Shown: in pieces, positions 37,001-52,000 of the stretch
Layout of the letters: the number at the start of each line of letters is the position of its first letter
Position numbering within the stretch: the first letter of the stretch is position 1
Assembly: GCA_030248225.1 (NCBI GenBank)
Contig: JASANE010024835.1
Span: 1 to 64,000 of the forward strand
Direction of reading: 5' to 3'
From: Trileptium ribeirensis
Lineage: Eukaryota > Nematoda > Enoplea > Enoplida > Thoracostomopsidae
Length of the DNA: 64,000 nt
Made by a program: the position numbers and the translations under genes
The notes under the pieces: model-generated
Database searches by the model: none
What the model was told of the DNA's origin: nothing
What the model saw: only the letters and a program-made list of their open reading frames with translations

Positions 37001-40000
37001 GCTTTCGTGGTGCCTCAGTAATATTACTGTAATTCTTGTTAATCGTGACTTTTTTAATTAAATTTATAATTATATAAATGTAAAACTGTTATTTAATAAA
37101 TACCATATAGCATGCAACATAGCTACCAGTTGGCTGTAATATTTTTCAGACAGTATTTCCTGCGAGTGGAAGAAATAGGCAGCTCTCATAACGCTTTAGG
37201 CAACAGCTCAAGCCGAGAATTTTCTGGCCAACCACTTTACTTATTTGTTGCTACCAAGTTGAAATTGTCTATGAGTCAAATATTGGTAAGTATATGTATT
37301 TTGAAATTAAGGTTATTTTGTTATGTTTTGAATACTAAAGTTATTGACAGTTACACGATAGTTAAGCACAGATTCGGGGTTCGTCGGGAGTGTGCTAAAT
37401 AAGAGTCGCATGTTAAACTTGTTAGTTTTTTTAGGTGGTTCAAAAACGAGATTCTGTATTCGCGGGAACAGCTTGACTCACCGCCAACGTTACGTTTTAC
37501 AATTTGACATTAAAATGACGCAGTTTTATAAAATTTCCATTATCACTACTGTATGTTCTTGGTTCAACAAAAATTTTGGTGTCGGAAAAGGGTCGCATTT
37601 TAAAGGGTGTAGGTCGCCGATAGAGGTAGTATTTGGCTAGATGAAGATCGATCACCTTCCACTTGTTTCGGAAGCTCGGCAAAAGTAAGAGAGCTTAGTT
37701 AGAGAGAGAAACTTTTCTGTATCGTAATACTCACCGCAATTATGCGCGCATGTTACGATTGGGGTTTTCTGAAGACATACGACAGAAACGAAACGTTTTT
37801 TATTAAAAACTAATTTACGTTATAAAAATTTTTTTCGCATATTGTGTATATTTTAGGAGACCATAAAACGATCATGTCGCAGCGTAATGACTCATTCTGC
37901 ACGCTACAATGTTCTTTTAGTAAAATTTGCTTAATTATGTTCTTCTTAGGAACTGCAATCGGTGTTATTAGGCATCCCGCTGCTTGGCTCAACGTAAGAT
38001 CGAAACAAGTTTTTGCCCAGAAACAGAAGTTGCACCTTGGTATTGTCATTTCTAATTACAATGTAAGAAAAATGTGACAAAATTTAAGGGAATACCACAA
38101 CATTAAATGCTATACATCGAACTGAATATCGAGAGAAGACGGGGCCCGAGATGGTACGTCAATCGGATGATGTTGCAGATTTTTTGAATCGTGGAACTAT
38201 TTAGCTTTGGTGTTGCAGATTTCTGAACGTATTCAGTAGCATTGAAAACATACACAATTTTTCTATCCATGCAGAACGTCTCCAGCAATATGCTATGTAT
38301 TGGTTTCTTGATAGAAAGTAGGGTAAAAATTTTGTTCCAGTTTTGCATTAAATATTGTGATAACGATTTTGAGGCAACAGAGTTGATGTGCTTTTTTGTC
38401 TGTTTTAATGTTTGGTATTGAACCAGTTGCGAAACGGAAAGGCAAGTGGGGGTTTCTTCTAATAGCGTTCAACCATGCAAAAAATATTTTTTGGCCCGCC
38501 GTGGATAGATTGTTAAAAAATTTTATTTCATGCAAACAAATATGGGTAAAATTCTAATTGATTTTGATTTCGAATGTCAGGACGCTGAAGAAGACACTAG
38601 AATTAAAATCAGCTTTCTCATGGAGAAGTCCTTTTAATTGGGCCTTTTCACTTGCTTCAGCAAAAGAGGGCGGGGTGGGGCCCCTGGCATTTTTCGATGT
38701 CTCCCCGGCAAAAAAACGGTGACTAGCGGTTGGAGCCTCCGGCAAGATTTTAGCTCCCGATCTGTAAAAACACCTCAAGTTGACAATTAAGTTTGACAAA
38801 ATTTGTTACGAAAATTTCTTTTAAAGTTAAAAATTTTATTAATTTTAGCTAACAATTGGTTTAACTTCATAAAGACTTCTTACACCGTTTCTGGTGCCAT
38901 TAATTTTAAATTTTCCTCGCTGAAAAGATTAAATTTCGGAAATTTTTAGATGTCGGCCACTCACTTCGCCACCAAATTCAAGCCAGGAGTCCTCAGTTGA
39001 CGCACCATGGCAAGATCCGGCGCCTTCCAGTTCAGAACCAGTCTCCACCCCTGGGGTCTTGTTACCTTGTAACATTTTAAGCGAATGGGTAAGCCAGGCT
39101 CAATAGATTTTGACCCGTTTTGATTGTAATTGGCCGATATTAAATGGGCGTGTAAAATTTTCCAAATTGATATGACTTGGCTTACAAATTTGACTTATAC
39201 TACGAATTTCAAATATAGTGAACTATTAACAAGGCCATATTGGTCAAGTTGGTCCTAATCAGGACCAAAATAGTTTCGGACAGTCGCATTTAAGCTTGGT
39301 AATTCATGAATGATAGTCTCGTTTTCAAACATCCTTTTTCATTTTAAGTTGGGTCGTTTTCAATAATTATAAAAGGTAGTTTGTATTCTGCTTATCTTGC
39401 GTAGGGCTGCATGTATTTGATGGAACACATTGTCATATTAAAATGGGACCGTTTTAATTTGACATTACGAGTGGACACGATCTGTAATTTTAATCATCTT
39501 TGTTTTCACAAGTAAGTTGTAGTAGTTATAGGATAATTCTAATTTTATGTTTTATCGTAAGGTTAAATTCTGTCTTCTCACATTTGGCGTCAGGCGTGTT
39601 CGAGCTGCTATATAATGTTTAAAAATACTACCGAATATTGTCACATTATAGTTTTGCCGACTGTTTGCTTGTTCACCGTTTGCTTCTGTGCTTTTGTTTA
39701 TATAATCAGCTGTGTCAAAGAGAAATTATCAGTGATATTAGGTTCAGAACTAGCTCGAAAAATACTTCCTGTGATATAGTTTAACCTTTATTCAGGTAAT
39801 TTGATTATTGAATTCGGAGATGGAGAAGCGCTAGCTTCGGAATCGAAGAAGTCTCACTAGACCGCACTATGGTTTCACACGTCCGTTTATTTTTTCTCTG
39901 TAAACAGGACTTCGTTATCTCAACGTAAACTGATATGGACGTATGAGGGCTCATTGGAAAGCTACACTACTCTACATGTGCTTTTTGGAGGCTTTATTCC

Positions 40001-43000
40001 GATTCGACACACCCAGGTCCCACCGGGGGTCAAAGGGGTGTACCCCGGGGTACATGGCTAAAATGGGTCATTTTTGCTCATAACTCGGCTACCCATGAGC
40101 CGATCTGAATCATGTTGATATTGGAATATGTGTCCTAGCAAGTTTTCTTTATGGGTATATAAATTCTTTTGGTCGAGTCCGTACGGGACATGGGGGACTT
40201 TAGCAAATGGCCAAATTTCCAAAATTTTGGTCAAACTGTCGAAATGCAGCTATGTAACTCAAGCACTCAAGCAATTCGAACAAAATTTGGTGTGTGGATA
40301 GAGCTACTGTGGGGCTACCTGTAACAGATTTGATGTACTACCACTGGGTCAATTGGTATTTGAGGCCAAAGTTGGGCGCGATGCCATATTATAGTCATCT
40401 GTGTCATCACCACATGTAACCGCATATTAATAGATTTGTGGCTCAAAATAACTTCATATGGGTTTTTGTGGGTACTGATTTCAAATCGTCACTGTATTTA
40501 TACGTGTCTCTTAGTGCAGAGGTAGTTATATCAATGGTTGAAACAAGGCGAATGGTGCGAAAGGGACGAGTGTCATGCGGTGTGTAGCAAATTCTGTTTG
40601 TTTTATGTTACTGTGTTTTTGTTAAGATATACACAGATATACATAGATTCCATACATATGTTGTTCGCGATTCGTAATCAGTTCTGAGGGAGAGTTAACC
40701 CTCCTAGGGTGCTTATTAGATATCTGACTATCAGTTTTGCTGCATTTATGCCTTATTGAACAACAGATTAATAAATATTTTTTGGTGAGTTACATCTTTG
40801 CTTCGTAACAGGAATATATTCTTTGATGAGTCATTCCACTGTATGTTAACGTTACAGTAAGTTACTCATTTCTCCGAATTCATACACTTGGCATGTCCCG
40901 AAGATTCTAGTTATAAGTTTTTCATCGAAGAAAAATATGTAAATCGTTAATTTTTAATCTTATAACACATTATGCATTTAGTATTATAAAATTTTATTGT
41001 TCTTGTTAAGATTTATAAATATAATATCAGGTTATGGAACAGAATTTATAATAGGAATATATGTGGTTAATTTTCTAACTTTACGTTTATGTTTATTTGT
41101 TATAAGGTCTTTTCAACATATGCTGCTATGGTTACTGAATTGGCTAACAATGTATTCTCAAATTCTTACTGTTTTATTTATTCGAAGAAATTGTTCCGTA
41201 TTGGAAAACTAAGAAATTAACGATGGAATTTCACACTCACGAACGTGTTAGCATCCTAAATTTTTCAGTTTCCGTAGGTAAAACGGGTGACTCACGCTTT
41301 CACTGGCAAAATTTTGAGTTTTACCTGGTTCACTCCATTCGTGAAAAAATTTTCCAGTGGGCATGAACCGGTGCCTCTCTGCTCGGAAGCAGGAACTCTG
41401 CGTGAGAAACGCTGCCAAAGCGCAAGTTATAGAGACAGAAACCTATCTTGGAACAAATTCTTAACAAAAATTATGAAATTTTTTGCCTTTAAAACTATTT
41501 TAGTACAAAGTTTATGTTACTGGGCGTGTTTTTACAGAGAGGAAAGCAAAAATCTTTGCCAAAGTGCAATGAACTAGGGGAGGCCAAAATTTTGCCAGTG
41601 GTATTTGAAAGTCTCAGGCACCCCCACTCCCAATTTGGAGAGCCCAGATTTTGTTATATTCAGTTGTGGAATCCTTAACGCAGTTGTTTTATAAAACTTC
41701 ACTGCGAAATAAAAAAATGACTTAATACATCACATTTAGGCACTGATAGACAGCACATAAGCTTACAATGATTTCATTAGATTAGCTCACCTACATATCA
41801 TTATAATAGTCACTTTTGTATATTGTGAGTACCAACTGTTTGGGTGACGTTATTGGCATATTACCTATTACATCTATAATAGATATATTTTATTTTTTTA
41901 TTTTAGAAGTTTGAATTCATGCATGATGGCCAGATTTCAAAATTTGAGACAGCTGGCGATCTCATCACAGCTATAATGGGAAGCCGAAATACTCACATAC
42001 TGTGCTGTCGCTTACAAACTAGGTGAGTAAGCTATGATATCAAGAAATATCTGCTGATGCTTGATATTTTCAACTGAGTAAATGATTGCAGCTTGGTAAA
42101 TTACAGCTTTTACTCGGTCAAAACCGTACATGGGGTTTGGATAACGACCTAAGTTGTCCAAAGTCTGGACAAGGGAAAAGTAACAATGCTTGGTTGGTTT
42201 TTCCGGCTGTGCAACTGTAAATATTTTCTGCTCAGCGTTGGAAAGTGAAGTGATTAATTGCAAAATTTGGTTACAGAATGGTTATTACGTGTATGTAACT
42301 AGTAACTCGTAAACCAAGATGAATTTGCTGATTGATATTATTTCACGTATAGGGAAATTTTTATTTTACTAGTTGCCCCACGTGATCCAGTGAGTGCACA
42401 GTTCATTCCGCCAAACTATATATAATAAACTATTGTGACTAAACATGCAATGAAGAATTGATTGGAAGCTATAAATTTTTATGTCGCGCTGAGCGCTAAT
42501 CTAGTTTTAGATTTGATGAACATTTGGTATTCATTCAAGTTCGTAATGCAAAATCGTGACTTGTTTAGCAAGTTGCTAGTATGACAAATGCCTAAACTAT
42601 GTACTGGATATATATTATTATTATACAGATGGGTTGAAGAAGAGGTTCGGCTCGATATTTTTCCCGTCACTGACACATTACAACCAACATACGAAATCAG
42701 TTTGGTTGACTCAAAGCTTGCTCAACCGTCCGGGCCTTACGCCTTGCTCATAGTTACTCCTGGTCGGTAAGTTACACAGTATCAAGTTCGTGCCATTGTG
42801 CAAAGTTCTGTACTATAACTTGTAATTAAAATTAACGATGTTTTGTCTTTAGGCTACTGCACGGATTTCCTGCCAAAAATAGTGGAGAACTTACTCTAAA
42901 TGGAAACTGTATGATGTTGGGGTTAATGGACTCATCCGAAAATTTAACATTATAACAATTTGTCGGATGCGTCGAGTCGTAATCAGAACAGAATCTCCTC

Positions 43001-46000
43001 ATGGATAGGTACAGTCTTGGAGAAAATTCAATTTTTCGCCTGACAGCCGTTTTGAACTATAAGCCAAACGTTAAACCTTAAAAAGGGAAACTTTCAAAAT
43101 TTTGTATCGGTGATTTACTTTTTGTGCGTTGAGAAGGATAAACGTATAGGGTTATTATTTAATCGGCAAACTCGCGTTGCGACCCTCGTGAGCAGTTTTG
43201 ACCAATACTGAAATTTGTCATTGAAATTTAATTTATATAGACATTTTTAAAACTTAATTGCTAGTAGAACACTACACTGAGTTTTTATGTTTTCACTTTT
43301 TCCAAATGCGAAAAAGTATTACCTACGTGGTTTTCATCCAATGCGATAATCACACTATTGGTCTACATAGCGAAAATTACTCTTAGAACTTTAGAATTTT
43401 TATTAAGATTAAAAATTTTAATACAATTTCTCAACGCTAAATTTATTATACAGTGAAAGTTGTTCAAAACGCAAAAATTTCTCTTTTCAGAAATCTAGCT
43501 TCTATTCCTCTGTTTTAATTCACTGTTGCAGTTATAGTCTTAAATATTATTGAAAATAAAGACTTGTCAGAACTACCAAAATTATACCCTTGGGTGCCCC
43601 AGTTCGGAGCTATTATTGAAAATAAAAGTATTTACAATAACTGAATAGCGTAGCTGAGATTTTTTAATGTTAATAACAATGAGTAATTTTTGCTGACGAA
43701 GTGAAAACAAATAGTAATTTGGCACTTTCTCAAAATGAATTGTGTCATATTTCCTACCAAATAACAGGTTGCTGGTCGTGGATTTCGATCGATAGAGTAT
43801 CGGAAAATTTTTGACCCAGAATGAAATAAAAGACTACACAGCTTGTGCGAATGTTTTTTAACTTTTACAGTATTTCTTGACCTTATCACAGACCTGAAAT
43901 GCGACATGTGCGCCATGTTCATTCTCAAGAGAAATCTCGATTACGGGTGGTAAGTATTTGCTATGTGCACTCATTTTCGGCAGTGATGATAATTATTTTT
44001 GGGTTCGTAACTGCTATATTAAATCTTCGCGATGCTACGAACAAGCCTTTCATACCCCTTATTTCTATACTTGTGTGTTATGAATTAAAAGTAAGCACGG
44101 GGGTTTTCTTGAGGGATTGGGACGAATATGGGAGAGTTTGACGGGTGGACGAATACCACAACATAATTTATTGAGAAGCCGGAATTCTGGCGTCAGCGAG
44201 CGAAAGTGGCATGTTATCCCGACCGGCCAAGCCGTCAATCCGACGTACCCCGGGATTTCGACTGCCGGACCTCGAAATTTTTTTGCTTTTGATAACTACT
44301 AACAACGTTGTATTATTCTAACCCCAGTAAAAATTAGACAAATTGCTGCTTGTATGCCGGTAAGGCATCTTTAGCCTATCTTCAACTTGTTTTACATAGA
44401 AATTGATCACAATTTCTAGAATAAAAATATATTTAGTTTCGTACAGATTGCCGATCAACTGAGTGCTCCATTCTCCGGCTCAAGGGTCACACCTCAGCTC
44501 AGGTTTTGGTGGTGTTTTGGAAGCCAGTGGTTATAGGAATACAACGTGAGATAATGACGTAACATAAAGGAACGAACGGAAGCCGTGGCGGTAATTTCTG
44601 CCGGCGTAGTATCAACATTAGTGCATATTACAGCTTCTTGACTGACAGACATTCGATAATTTAGGGCTGACTCAGACACAGCTATGTATTTAGGTAAAAT
44701 TCAGATTAGTTGCACATGAGTTTGATTTGTGCGTACACCATGGTTATTCATTTGTCTAATCACGAACTGAATCGTGCAAAAAGTCACAGACAAAATTGTG
44801 TTGTTGGTATTCGCGGTTATAGCGAAAGTGAGTATGGTATCTGTGATGTACGAAATCAATTTCTCTATGCGTATATTTGCCCATTTGGCGCGTTTGCACA
44901 GTTACCGAGAGTCCTAGAAATCCCATATTTTTGCAAAATTGTTCTATATTATCTTATTTTTTCTGCCCTAATCCTACGAATTATACATTTTTCAAATTCA
45001 GTTTCGAAGTTTTGCAAAACCACATTTTCAAAATGTGAAACGACTTTTCAGTGTCTGAGATTAGGCGACATCAAGCGGGATTGCTAGTTGTTCTGTTAAG
45101 GTGAACATTTTTTGTTACTTCTGAACCTTTTCTTGTCATATTATCAAGAGGTATGATGTGAGTGCCGGTTTAATAATTATCTGTGAACTCTGTTTTCATT
45201 TAGTATTACCTTTTTAGGTAATTAAAAATACCCTGTCATACAACCGAATAGCGACGATAACCATTCCGGACAGCAGGGCGGCTCGTTCCAAGCGCTCTTT
45301 TCCTGTCACGCTATCAACCAATCTTCTGTTTTAAGACCCGGTTAATTTAATTTTTGAAATCCTAATTTTAAATTAATATGAAATAAATGAACGGTACTGA
45401 AAGCAAACAGCTTACATAGTGGGAATATACTATTATTTTTCCCGTTTTTTCTGCTTTTATTTTGCTAAACATCGAGCATAAAAACTGTCGTATTTCTATA
45501 ATCAATATGGGCGTCCTTGGGCTCATTTTGGAGAGTGAGAAAAGGTTTATGTAGTTTATTATGGTGATTACTTGTTTTAAGATTGCATAAAAATGGGATC
45601 ATGAGACCAGAAATACACGATTTTGGTAACATATTCATAACCAATGAAAATATTATGGTCTTCGAGAGCTGATTTTAAAGAAGACGCTCTATGTAACTGA
45701 CCATGATAATGATTTTGTGGTGGTTTACCTTATTGCGGAATTAGTTCGTAGGTTTTTAGCATGTTCCCAGAGAGACCCGAAACAAACGAAAACTCTCTTA
45801 TCTCAATAATCAGGAATATACGGACTATATTGGGCTCTATTTGTAGATCGATAGACCTCTACTTGTCACTCCACAGAACCAAAACCTTGTCTGGGGGCTT
45901 TGAGCTTACCGAAATACCAGTGGGGAATTCCCCAGCTAGCTGCAATGAAAATATATGAGTCATCTTAGACACATTTTGGAGAGCGGGAGAACCTCTATGC

Positions 46001-49000
46001 AGCGGCATAAATTGTGTTATTGCAGTTACCTATGGTGTAGGGTACACTCGGAATTAAAAAAGCCTGGCCTCGTCATGTCTTTAGTCTAGTTTATGGCGTT
46101 CGTCATGGACAAATTGTGGTAGTTTCTATACCATATAAAAATCCTATATTTTCAGTATTTTGTCCTAAATTTTCGTAAAGCGCAGTCGGTAACACTGCGT
46201 TTCTTTCCACATGGTAAAATCGAGATTTTATGCGCGACCAGAACATAGTGTAACGTAATGGAGATTGTATGTTGCAGGGGTGAAAGCTTCTAAATTCTAT
46301 CTGTATGTGGGTGTGTGATCGGGCTTAACTCGGGAACGACTTAACCGGTTTTCATGATCTTGGGCTCATTCGAACCGGCATAGCCGATTTACCTTGCACA
46401 TGTACATCCCCTAGCGTTTCTTGATTTGATTGCTAGTTCCGAGGTCATAGGAAACTTGAAATTATTGGAGAATATTATTCTAAGACAAAATAATAGATAA
46501 AAGGTAATTTTCTGATAAGTGGTCAGAGACACTGTTTAGGCTAGCGTTCGACAAACAGTGCACGTCAGTTAGATGATAATGATGATAACTTTCTAATCAA
46601 AACATGTGATACAAACTGTGATGCTGCTTGCACAGTTTCAATAAATACAGTTCATTGCCAAGATAACGGTTTCTGGCCTCATATAACGTTAGTTTACATC
46701 AATTTAGATTGATTTACCAAGTTTAGAAGCGCACTGGCTGGTGCTTTAGGCAATTTATGTTAGCCAAGCATACCTTAAGTACTTCTTCGTAAGCCATACT
46801 CTGTTACCGAGTTGAACCCGTTTAATTCGAACGTATATACCCCACAGACTTCTGGATGTGTAAAATAGCTGCTACAAGCATCGACCTGGCTTTGATTTGT
46901 TAACAAACTCCTGCAGGTTATGAAAAATTCCTACTGCAATTACGTGCCTGCTTACGTTTCACACGGCAAATTGTTTAGTTAATCTTTTTTTCTTGGTTGT
47001 ACCGGAGCTTGATCATTGTATAATATATTTTACATATGTTTGGATCACAGCTGAAGCATAAAATGTGGAAAATTTCAAACAAATTTTTTGATCCGTAATT
47101 CCGGTTCCGGTATGGTTTTGCCCTTTGCCGGAACCGTAGCAGGAACACGATTCTAACCGGAATTCCGGTTACTCCCTGCGACGTATGCTATCGATACCTG
47201 ATTGGCTGTGCACGCAAAAGGCGTAGGCCCACCTATGCTTCACTATGCTTTGCAATCTGGATGGAGTTACTAGTTATAGTTTGTTGAATTCAAACCACAC
47301 GACAACAAAACTATAGTATTATATGGGATTTATTATGTCCCGGTCATTGCTGAGTCAAATAATTGTTCGCTCGGAATGTCGTAACAGTACTTAATTTTTA
47401 GCGAATTACAATATTTTCAGTGAAAAGGAATGGCTATTTTCGGATACTAAAGGACGTGCATCACTCGCTGAAAGTGTTGGATTTGCACGGCTTGCGGTCG
47501 TTCGTATCGCTGATCCACGGAGTACAAACATATCGCTTGAACATATCAAATCTGATTTAAATTCAATTGCAATGCGGTTTGCGCCAAAGTTTCATATGAC
47601 AAATGATGATGTTGACGTAAGCAGGGCATGATATGGCCTTTATTCCTCTATTTCCTCTTTTCAATCTGACAAAGAAAATTTTGTCTGAACCCGGAAAATC
47701 AGCAGAACAAAACTAAGGCAAAATTCAGAAATTACTCATTATGTAACATTACCTCTTGAATTCGTATTTTCTCACTAGCTGACTCGGGCCTGGACTAAAA
47801 ATTTTAGGCAAACCAAAAGTAATACGGAGCGTTTAGACAGCTCGTGACTTCAAGATGTAATAGTATAAAATATCATATAGTATAAACTTCGGAATCGCCC
47901 CACTTCTCAAATCAGTGGTGGTGGATGAAGTGCATGAGTTCAAACTAGGGTTTTCCATTTCGTTCGACGAAACGGTAACGTCCCAGGTCAAAAAAAAATG
48001 AATATGCTAGTTACTCGGTGGTCAAAGGTGGCCAACCGAGTTGAATCTCAATTTATACATGCAAGGATTTTGTCCAGTGCCACTTGAGATCTTATCAAAC
48101 TCTTCGTTGGATTTCGTATCCGAAAACAAACTGAACCTGTCTGATCGTCTGAAGCTGGGCGAGCTGAGGAAAACCCACATGCATTGGAATTCCGCGTTTG
48201 GAGCTACTATGTCTACTAAAGAGGACCTATGAAACTGAGATACGTAATGCCGAAGGAACTGTCCAACATTTTGTCAGAAGGAACTATCCAACTTCAAATG
48301 GCGTGTTCGAAAAAATGTGAACTGAAGCTGTCGCGGCTGCAAATGCTAAGATAACAACAGCGAGCGCCATATGGGCGGAATTGCGTGCTGAATTGTCGAA
48401 ACTACGTTGAAGAACTGAAGTTGGCTAAGACACCACCCAAAAATAGGTTATGTTAGTTGAAATATACAATGTCTTCACTAACAATACCAAATATTTATCT
48501 GAGAAGTGACTTGTCACGTGATGCGAAAATAATGCAAATTCACAGAAAACTAATTCGTTCCAAAAACTTAATCACCTGTTTTTACTGGCCTGTCCACAGC
48601 CCTCCGAAAAGTGGGGGGACATGTTTATTCTCGGGGGAAATTTTAAAGTGGGGGGATAAATTTTGCTTAAAAATACAAAATATTTCCATATTTTCATGCA
48701 TTTTTACTACTGTGAACGTATTTTCAAGCTAAAAAAACAATATTTTAGCATTATAAATAGTGGTAATTAATGTTTAAAAAACAACAAACAAAGAACATAA
48801 ATTTTCAGACATTTTTGGAATTAGTTGAACATGGGGGGATTTTGAAAGTGGGGGTCCCCCCACTGTGGACAGGCCAGTTTTATGATTAGCTAAGAATGGT
48901 GAACACTGTTGGGCAGGCTTAACGATTTTTTACATTTTGTGGTGTTCAGTGTTTGTGAAATCAGTCACAAAAACACATGATCTTTGCGTATAAGTTGATT

Positions 49001-52000
49001 GATAGCGTCCTCGACCTGCTCCGCAATTAGGGTTTAAGTTGAAGTCAGTATAGCATTGTAGCTATATCGAAAATATTGTGAATTCATGGGAAACATGATT
49101 TAAAATTTGAGGTAGGAATTCTAATAATAGTATAATAGACTAACGCCAAGGGATTAAAAATTATTCGGGAGATTTCTGTTACAACTTTTGTTTTTAAACG
49201 AAAACGCTTCTATTTCGTAAAACAGAAAATTTCCTCATTTTAGCTGCGATTGTGGGAATTAGACCATGATTGTCTGCCTTTCCCAAACTGCTACAGAGTA
49301 CCTGGGGGCACCAAGAACTATAAATTCGGTTTCCCCAGGTCGAACTGGGGGATCCCAGCTGATCTGGTGGGACTAAATAACGCTATCGCGAAAATAGCCG
49401 GAATTGTTGACTCACAGTAAATATACAATAATAATGCATATTATGTAGTGAAATGTATAGATTGATGGCAGTTATGGTGTTTTTATCTCCACAAGGGGGC
49501 CCACTTTCCAAATACCCATTTTTGTGATATTTTCACCATGTCCGTCCCCCCACACTCGGCCGAAACCTCCATGATCAATTATTTCCAAAAATTTTTTATG
49601 TCTGAAACTTTATAATTTTTGTTTGCAAATTGTTTTTTTAACATTAATTACCACTATTTATAATGCTAAAATATCGTTTTTTAGCTTGAAAATACATTCA
49701 CGTAAAAATGCATGATGGAAATATTTAGTATTTTTAAGCTAAATTTATCCTTTTAATTTTCCCCGAGAATGAACATGTGGGCCCCCGAAGTTGTCCCCAC
49801 TTTTCGGAAGGTTGTGGACAGGCCAGGCGTACAGTAGTTTTTCTGGAATCTATATGTGAATCCTCAGCATGTCTATAAGTCTGTTAATGCTGGATCTTCA
49901 TGTCGTCACGAAAAGAAACGTGGGAAATGGTTGCCAATGCAAATTTAAGCAATCTACTACTCGTCATGTCTCCAGAACAATGCAATATTACCGCATAATG
50001 ATTCCACAACTATACAGAGAATTCATATGGAGAGAAAGGTTTCGATATCTCTGAAAATTGAAACGGTGATAGAATACAATCGTCGAAAATTCATGACACA
50101 CTAAACAATTTAAAATAAATCAGTATGATTGAATTGTATTGTTACCGTGAAGTGTTACGCAGTCACTAACTAAAGGTATGGGTGTTCTCTAAGCGTCAAG
50201 AGTATTAAATATTTTAAAGTTTTCTTTGTGATGTTATTCTAAAAAATGCTCTGAAAACTCATATCCTGCTGGAGTTTCGGTACAGGGCCCATGGCCTGAC
50301 ATACCGTCAGTTCACGTCACAAATGACTGTCATTTTAAGAGTAAGCAATCAGCGAGTGATATTATAGCATGTTTTGAGCGTCGCGCGAACATCGATCGAG
50401 TAGAGAGTGAACATAGAACGAGTAGTCATTTAGTCATTTCTGGCTTGTACTGTAACAACTCCAGACCTGGGCACAAAAAATGAAACAATTGCTATTTTTT
50501 ATATATTGCATAGGTCGAAACTATTAGAACAACTGATAGAATCATTTCCATGAGTATGTTTTAGAATATTTCGTTTAAATACTATACTAATCAAGCCAAC
50601 AACAGTAACAGCGAAATATCTATGCAGTCTTGAATTTCTGTGTTACTTGATTAATTGAAACGGCGCCAGCGGAGTTTCTACGGACAGCGCTAGGGGAAAA
50701 ATCGTGAAAATTTCTTTTTGTCTGTTTGTGTCCTGTCATTCATAACTCATCCTCTGATGGGTAGATTTCGGTACATTTTTTATTCGATAGCAAAAGTAAC
50801 GACGATGGTGTTCTTTGGCTGAACGCGAACAGCTCCGATCCCATCTTCCGGGTTAAAATGACAAAAAACAGGTTTTTAAGTGTTCTTTATCAAATCTGGC
50901 CATACGGGTACCATTCTTTCGCAGCCCATATCTTGCGATCAGTCTCCTCATCGAAAAACGGAGACAAGAATTCAGAATCAGCTCATTGAGATCTACAACT
51001 GCTGGTTAATACTTTATTGTAGGTCCACTCACTGGGCCGCTGTGGGCCCAATATAGTACATTGATCCCTTGCCAGAAATAACGGTTTTTCAAATTTCGCC
51101 GTGTTATTGCTGGTTGTTACCTTACAATGAGTTCGCATTAATTTATCAAGCACGCTCGATACGATGTTTTGCTATCTTGAGTCCAACTTGACTATATTAT
51201 ACTTTTCTTGGTGTTTCAAACGTTTTCTGATCGACGAACCTAATTTCTAAAATGTAGTGCGCTTTCTTTTGTTGCGTACAGGTCATCAAGATTTGTCTAC
51301 ATAGGTTTTATGGTGGGCTGAATACAATGGTTTGGCTACCTAGAGTCCAGCACGAGTATCTCGTGGCTTTTGAGACGTTTTCATTGGGATTAGAGCCAAT
51401 GAACCAGTTTTTCAGAAAATAGTCCGTCTTCAGTAGTTTGGTGCATATCATCAATGTATATAGAGGTTTTCCGGTAAGGCGAATACACTGATTTCGTTAT
51501 CCAGAGTTAGTATTTCATAGGTTTAGGGTCAATGAATCCGATTCCCTGAATATAGTCTGCCTTCAGTTGTTTGGTTACGTATTATGTACACGTCACCAAA
51601 AATTACCTATATATGTTTTAGTGTATGCTGAACACGAGGGTCTGGTTATCGAGAGACCAGCACAACTATTTCATGCATTGTCAGTTGTTTTCGGCAGCTT
51701 TAGGGTCGACGAGGTAATAGAGTTTTCAATGGGTTCTGGGTTAAAAACGTTTTACTAGGGTATATTCATCAGACTGTTACAGGTGATTAAACAAAATTAC
51801 TTAAAAATGAAACTAAGCTCGCTCAGTTTTACACTCGCTTGCTAGTTATTAGTTGTAGTGGATTTCTCTAAGCGTGGCAGTCCATATCATACTATTTGTC
51901 AATGTCAATATTTTCAGCCATCAGGATCTATATTGAACGTGTATACAAAGATGTGTTTTCAGGTGCATTTTGTATTCTTTACAAATTTTTATTAAGGTGC

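Noticed and set aside
42852..42960. Extra exon after TTTGTCTTTAG
   Set aside because: Exons h and i join perfectly by phase and homology; an exon here would disrupt the conserved TPGR-EKEWLF junction.
44710..45087. 125-codon open frame as a gene or exon
   Set aside because: No family motif is recognised, it lies between METTL13 exons h and i that already join in phase, and it ends without a convincing donor.
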